Below, in pieces: positions 59,951 through 64,000 of a DNA stretch of 64,000 bases (position 1 is the stretch's first letter; each line of letters begins with the position of its first letter). Below the pieces are notes generated by a model that worked only from the letters and a program-made list of their open reading frames with translations, did not search any database and was not told where the DNA came from. The position numbers and the translations under genes were made by a program. This DNA is from Bog-159 sp963709155 (lineage in GTDB: Bacteria > Acidobacteriota > Terriglobia > Bryobacterales > Bryobacteraceae): NCBI GenBank assembly GCA_963709155.1, contig CAVPVD010000001.1, forward strand, positions 558,001 through 622,000, written 5' to 3'.

Positions 59951-62520
59951 GTTGCTGGCACGCGGTTCGGGCCTTACGAACTGGTGTCGCCCGCCGGGGC
60001 TGGGGGGATGGGTGAGGTCTGGAAGGCGCGTGACACGCGAGTCGATCGCATCGTTGCCGTGAAGATCTCGCAAAAGCAGTTCTCGGAGCGCTTCGAACGT
60101 GAAGCACGGGCCACGGCGGCGCTAAATCATCCCAATATCTGCTCGTTATACGATGTCGGGCCGAACTATCTGGTAATGGAGTTCCTCGATGGTGAGCCGA
60201 TCCGTCCCACGTCGAATGTCCGCAAACTGCTCGATCTGGCTGTGCAAATTGCCGACGGAATGGCCGCCGCCCATGATCGAGGCATTACCCACCGCGATCT
60301 GAAACCGGACAACATCATGGTGACAACTGAGGGGGCGGGTGAAGATCCTGGATTTCGGTCTGGCCAAGCAGGAAGCCACGTCGGCGCAGCCGGATTCCAC
60401 GCAAGCGGTTACCATCACGGAGCCCGGGCTCGTCATGGGAACAGTTTCGTACATGAGCCCCGAGCAGGCGCGCGGATTGCCGCTCGACCTCCGTTCGGAC
60501 CAGTTTTCGTTTGGCGCAATCCTCTACGAGATCGCCAGCGGTAAAACGTCCGTTCCAAGCCGATAGCGCACCGCAAACCATGGCCGCCATTATCGAGGCA
60601 GACCCCGCACCGTTGCCGCAGACGATTCCCGCGCCGCTCCGCTGGATCGTGGAACGTTGCCTCGCCAAAGATCCGTCCGCGCGCTACACCAGCACGCGGG
60701 ATCTCTACCACGAGTTGCTTTCGTTGCGAGACCACATCTCGGAGGCGATGACGGTATCGGAATCCTCCCTTTCAGGCTCGGCTCGAAAGCCGCGCCGCAG
60801 ATGGCCGATCGCCGCGACCGCGATACTGGGGGCCTTTGCCATAGCAGCCACCGGATACCTGCTGGGGTGGTACAGTCGTCCGGCGTCTGCCGCGCCGACC
60901 GCTGTGGTGCTCACCTCCAGCGGCGGCGTAGTCCTGAACCCCAGCTTCTCACCGGATGGCTCACAGGTGGTGTTTGCGTGGGGCCCGGGCAACTACCATC
61001 ACAACCTGTACTTGAAGTTGATTGGATCTTTCGACTTGCTCCGCCTCACCAAGGGCGACGCCGATGATGTTTCCCCCGCTTGGGCGCCTGACGGCAAACA
61101 GATCGCGTTCGTGAGGAGCTTGAGCGGAGGCGGACGCGCCCTGATGCTCATCTCCCCGCTGGGCGGTAGCGAGCGTAAGCTCACCGAACTCGGGCTGGAC
61201 TACTTTGGTTCGGAGGAGCATTCTCTGCTGGCCTGGACACCCGATGGCAGCTACCTCGCGGCAGCCAAGGGCAGACAACTCGATCTGGTCTCGGCGGAAA
61301 CAGGGGAACACCGGTTCCTCACTTTCGAAGCGAGCGCCATATTGGGAGATGCCGATCCGGCATTCTCCCCCGACGGCAAACGAATAGCCTTCGTGCGACG
61401 GCTCGGTCCATTCACCAGCCGCCTTCTTTGGTTTCCACTAAATGCCCAATACCTACCGGCCGCCCAACCCAAGGAACTGCAAACGCCGGGCGTGGTGGCC
61501 TTCTCTCCACTATGGGAGGCCAATGACAGGCTGCTTCTCGCTGCCGGTGCGCCCTTCGGCATGCACCTTTTCCGCACCACTGTACCGGTGGGCCGAACGA
61601 TCCCATTCGAGGATGCGGTGATTGGAGGAAGCCTGACCCTGCACCGCAAAACCGGTCGTCTCATATACACCTCGCCACTAAGTATTCAGAATCTGCACAG
61701 GCTGGCGGTAGAAGGACCGGGGAGAGTCTCCCATAGCCCGGAGCGGGTGACTTCAACCACCGGGTCCGACTTGCTCCCCCATTACTCGCCCGATGGCGCC
61801 TCGCTGGTATTTGCTTCGTACCGCTTCGGACAGTTTGGTATCTGGGCGGTTCCGACCGAGGCTCCGCAGGGATCGCTGCTGGCGGCATGGGGTGACGGGC
61901 TCGTGGTGCCCTCCGATTGGTCGCCGGATGGTAAGTCTGTTTTGATGTTCGCGACCGGGCCGCAGGGTATGTATCAGCTCTATCGCGTAGCAGTGGACAC
62001 GCGCAAGGTCACGCGTCTGCTGGACCAGCCCAGCCACGATATTTATCCAACTTATTCGCGCGATGGACGTTCTGTATACTTCACGTCGGCGGAAAAGCAG
62101 TCTCATCTGATGCTCTACAAAATGCCTGCCGCCGGCGGTCCTCTCACGGTAGCCCTTGACCGGAGCGTCGTGCGGGCCTTGGAGTCCGCCGACGGCCGGT
62201 GGCTGTATTTCACCGAGTACGCACCAGGCGGCATCTGCCGGATGCCGCTCAAAGGCGGTGAAATCACCCGCGTTGTTGAGCACGTCGCGGACCCCTTCGG
62301 ATGGGAATTAGCCGGCGCCGGAATTTACTACTGGGCGGGCGACCAGTCCACTCCGGATCTGCATTATATGGATTTGGAAACGCGGCAGGATCACATGGTG
62401 TTCCGGCCGTCCGTCCCGGCTGTGCCCCAGCTCGCGATCTCGCCAGATGGGCGGTGGCTTTGTTTCTCTTTGATTGAACGCAACAGTCAGGAGCTGATGC
62501 TCGTCGAGAAATTGCGCTGA
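59951..62520 (+). pseudogene. Ser/Thr kinase with PD40 propeller, disrupted by frameshifts
   Basis: A PknB-type kinase with a C-terminal PD40/TolB-like propeller, in three frames. Segment 1 reads AGTRFGPYELVSPAGAGGMG, then EVWKARDTRVDRIVAVKIS and THRDLKPDNIMVTTEG. Segment 2 begins RVKILDFGLAKQ and contains GTVSYMSPEQARGLPLDLR. Segment 3 begins RPFQADSAPQTMAAIIEADP and runs to 62520 with a membrane helix (~60800-60870) and DPAFSPDGKRIAFVRR-style propeller repeats. The shifts lie in a run of five Gs near 60333 and a run of four As near 60545. No ATG, GTG or TTG precedes AGTRFGPYEL in frame after the stop at 59936. It may be a decayed gene or an error-affected one. Confidence 0.85.
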
Positions 62521-62920
62521 CTGTACGGATCCTAGAACAGAGAAACAGGTCGAAAACAAAACGCACAAGTCCATCTCGACTGCCACGGAAATGTCCATAT
62601 TTTGTCAATGACTGAGCATGCGCAATAAGCTGTTGAGCGGGGCCCGGGCGCTCTGGCAAGAGAATACGGACTCGAACTGGCGGATGATTTAGCCGATGCT
62701 CCGGCGCTTTGCATTGACCGTTGTGTAGGTTTATCGGCGATCACGAGTCGCGTATGCGCACCTCCCTTCCAGTTGATTATCAACTCAAGGGTCTTTTTAT
62801 CTTCATCAGCGCGCACGACGGCCTGTCGTTTGAATTGCAACGTGCGTCTTTTCGGCGTGTCTCAATTTTGGGGTTCACTCCATAGGATCCGGAAAGACAG
62901 CGCAAGTTCCGCACGTTATC
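62521..62920. other. Intergenic stretch holding a recombinase remnant
   Basis: Between the kinase and the secreted protein gene. It contains the recombinase-like fragment of the next entry and no other gene or repeat that I can support. Confidence 0.5.
62630..62840 (-). pseudogene. Large serine recombinase C-terminal remnant
   Basis: A minus-strand frame from 62840 reads QFKRQAVVRADEDKKTLELI, then INWKGGAHTRLVIADKPTQR. The I-x-W-x-G-G-x-H-T-x-L pattern recurs near the C-terminus of large serine recombinases. A shifted frame further on gives IIRQFESVFSCQSARAPLNS, matching the next helix of such proteins. The catalytic domain is missing, since the upstream DNA is the promoter side of the next gene. 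A remnant of a lost mobile element is the best reading. Confidence 0.5.
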
Positions 62921-63586
62921 TCAGTCCAACGGCAAGGGCAAGGTGGTGGGGCCGGACGGCCCGGCGATCACTAATTCGAGTGAATGAATGCCCTTCACTT
63001 TGCCGCGGTAATGAAAATACAGGAAGCCGCTGGCGGGCCCGTGGTGCTCGCCGTCGGGCAAGGCGGCCTGTACGGCCAGATCCTCGGCCTTCACGGGCGG
63101 GTCTTTGTCTGCGCCGGTGGGGTTATCGTCGGTCCCGCCCGGAGCCGGCCCAGTCCGGGCATTCGGATCGCCCGGGAAACGCTCGGTCTGCCGGGGCTGC
63201 CCCAGGACCAGGGGCCCCAATCCCGCCACGGCGTGTGGACCGCTACTCTGCTCGGGGTACTTCAAAGACTCCGCCACGAATTCGGGGCCCTGCGGCTGGA
63301 GAGTTTCCTTGCGGCCGTTGACACGCAAGCCGAACTGGCCCGTATTCACCAGCAGGTTTTCGCCTTTAGCCGGGAAGAGAGCCACTTCCACGACCAAATA
63401 ATCCTTGGCGATGAACATCTGGCGGCCTCGTGAAAAGCTATGCACCAGGTACTCGGCGCCGATTGAAATCTTATCCAGCTTGGCGTGGGCCGGGTATTCC
63501 TGCGCGGAGGCTTTCGGCGTCGTCCCGTACTGCGCCAGGAGCGGGCCGAGCAGCAACGGGAGTAGAAGGACGGCGCGGTAAGCCAT
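62921..63586 (-). CDS. Secreted protein of unknown function
   Basis: A 221-residue exported protein from ATG 63586 with a signal peptide (VLLLPLLLGPLLAQYG). Beta-rich segments are YLVHSFSRGRQMFIAKDYLV, VEVALFPAKGENLLVNTGQF and FLYFHYRGKVKGIHSLELVI. A Pro/Gly/Asp-rich linker (residues ~125-170) separates two halves. It lacks catalytic motifs. It may be a periplasmic accessory protein. Stands alone between the recombinase remnant and a hairpin. Confidence 0.75.
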   Translation of the reverse strand: MAYRAVLLLPLLLGPLLAQYGTTPKASAQEYPAHAKLDKISIGAEYLVHSFSRGRQMFIAKDYLVVEVALFPAKGENLLVNTGQFGLRVNGRKETLQPQGPEFVAESLKYPEQSSGPHAVAGLGPLVLGQPRQTERFPGDPNARTGPAPGGTDDNPTGADKDPPVKAEDLAVQAALPDGEHHGPASGFLYFHYRGKVKGIHSLELVIAGPSGPTTLPLPLD

Positions 63587-63620
63587 GCAACTATTATGCG
63601 CTGTTTGCCGACTCAGCAGA

Positions 63621-63640
63621 GCGGGACTTAAAAGTCCCGC
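63621..63640. repeat. Mini-hairpin (GCGGGACTT-aa-AAGTCCCGC)
   Basis: A 20-base unit identical to 33260-33279. It lies between divergent genes, 22 bases upstream of the Gfo/Idh/MocA start. Confidence 0.85.
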
Positions 63641-63662
63641 CTGGCGCTATGATAGGCTCGAC

Positions 63663-64000
63663 ATGCTAACCCGCCGGGAAGGAATTCAAGCGGCCGCGTT
63701 GACGGCCCTCTCATACTCGCGGATCCTGGGCGCGAACGAGCGCATCCAGTTCGGGCTGATCGGTTGCGGCGAGCGCGGCCTCTACGTCGCAGGAATCTTT
63801 CAGAAGACCGCGCAAGTGGATCTGCGCGCGGTCTGCGATGTGTTTGGCGACCGCAGCGACGAAAGCCGTGGCGCAGGCCCCCGTCGCGCAGACGTTTGCG
63901 GATCACCGCAAGCTGCTGGAGATGAGCGGTCTGGAGGCGGTGCTGATCGCCACGCCGGACCATTGGCACAAAGCCATCGCCATCGATGCGCTCAGCGCCG
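63663..64000 (+). CDS. Gfo/Idh/MocA oxidoreductase, N-terminal part, with apparent frameshift
   Basis: The start ATG 63663 opens MLTRREGIQAAALTALSYSR, a short signal-like N-terminus of the type seen in exported members of this phylum. The Rossmann block IQFGLIGCGERGLYVAGIFQ and VDLRAVCDVFGDRSD follow. From about 63856 the sensible frame changes: the other frame reads TKAVAQAPVAQTFADHRKLL and LIATPDHWHKAIAIDALSA, the expected continuation with the conserved D-H-W motif. One extra base (near GACGAAAGCC) explains the change. The gene runs off the window. NAD(P)-dependent sugar oxidoreductases of this type act on diverse substrates; none can be assigned here. Confidence 0.8.
   Translation, partial: MLTRREGIQAAALTALSYSRILGANERIQFGLIGCGERGLYVAGIFQKTAQVDLRAVCDVFGDRSDESRGAGPRRADVCGSPQAAGDERSGGGADRHAGPLAQSHRHRCAQR

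Noticed and set aside
1..64000. CRISPR array or rRNA operon
   Set aside because: No regularly spaced direct repeats with unique spacers and no rRNA-like segment were seen.

Overview
The window looks like a chromosomal segment of an Acidobacteriota member of the Bryobacterales / Candidatus Solibacter type. The evidence is family content: a C-terminal module of the Solibacter type (TIGR03437-like), an Oar-like TonB receptor with a carboxypeptidase-regulatory N-terminus, HAF and GloVer secreted repeat proteins, Ser/Thr kinases fused to WD40 or PD40 propellers, a remnant of an ADOP-type MacB permease, and high G+C. Taxonomy is inferred from gene families only.

Region by region. 1-5.2 kb: the polA gene (minus, running off the left edge, with one apparent frameshift), a frameshifted antitoxin-like gene, a coiled-coil protein and an MDR oxidoreductase. 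5.3-11.1 kb: two paralogous small membrane proteins, ilvE (BCAT), nagA, a YdeI-like protein, a small membrane protein, and a CmoB-like methyltransferase with an Ig-like tail. 11.3-17.7 kb: a secreted protein, a polytopic membrane protein, an NtrC-type regulator and a low-complexity membrane protein. 17.7-29 kb: gyrA, a secreted cyclophilin, a tldD/pmbA pair (TldD with a Tat signal), and a sigma factor (ECF) followed by a kinase-WD40 gene. 29-38.4 kb: a DnaC-like loader coupled to a GH35-like protein, a small gene bracketed by inverted repeats, a FadB/FadJ-type fusion, an M48 protease and an APC permease. 39-41.3 kb: a fucose-isomerase-like protein and tRNA-Lys(UUU), followed by a gene-poor scar. 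41.3-56.4 kb is an extracytoplasmic block: a four-gene minus-strand operon (PstS-like protein, alpha/beta hydrolase, TonB receptor, secreted TIG-like protein) and three plus-strand secreted repeat proteins. 56.4-62.9 kb is a decayed zone with truncated genes, shared repeats, a kinase broken by frameshifts and a recombinase remnant. The right edge holds a secreted protein and the start of a Gfo/Idh/MocA oxidoreductase.

Two themes stand out. First, intergenic spaces carry a family of short modular hairpins and dispersed 40-55 bp palindromic repeats. Their arms vary but stay complementary around a CT-nn-AG turn. In one place they form near-identical inverted repeats on both sides of a small gene. 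Second, several genes differ from an intact family member by single bases (polA, the antitoxin, kinase, Gfo/Idh). Two of these lie in homopolymers, so sequence error must be excluded before calling them pseudogenes.

No CRISPR array, rRNA, intact insertion sequence or recognisable phage was seen. All assignments come from reading the sequence; no database search was run.
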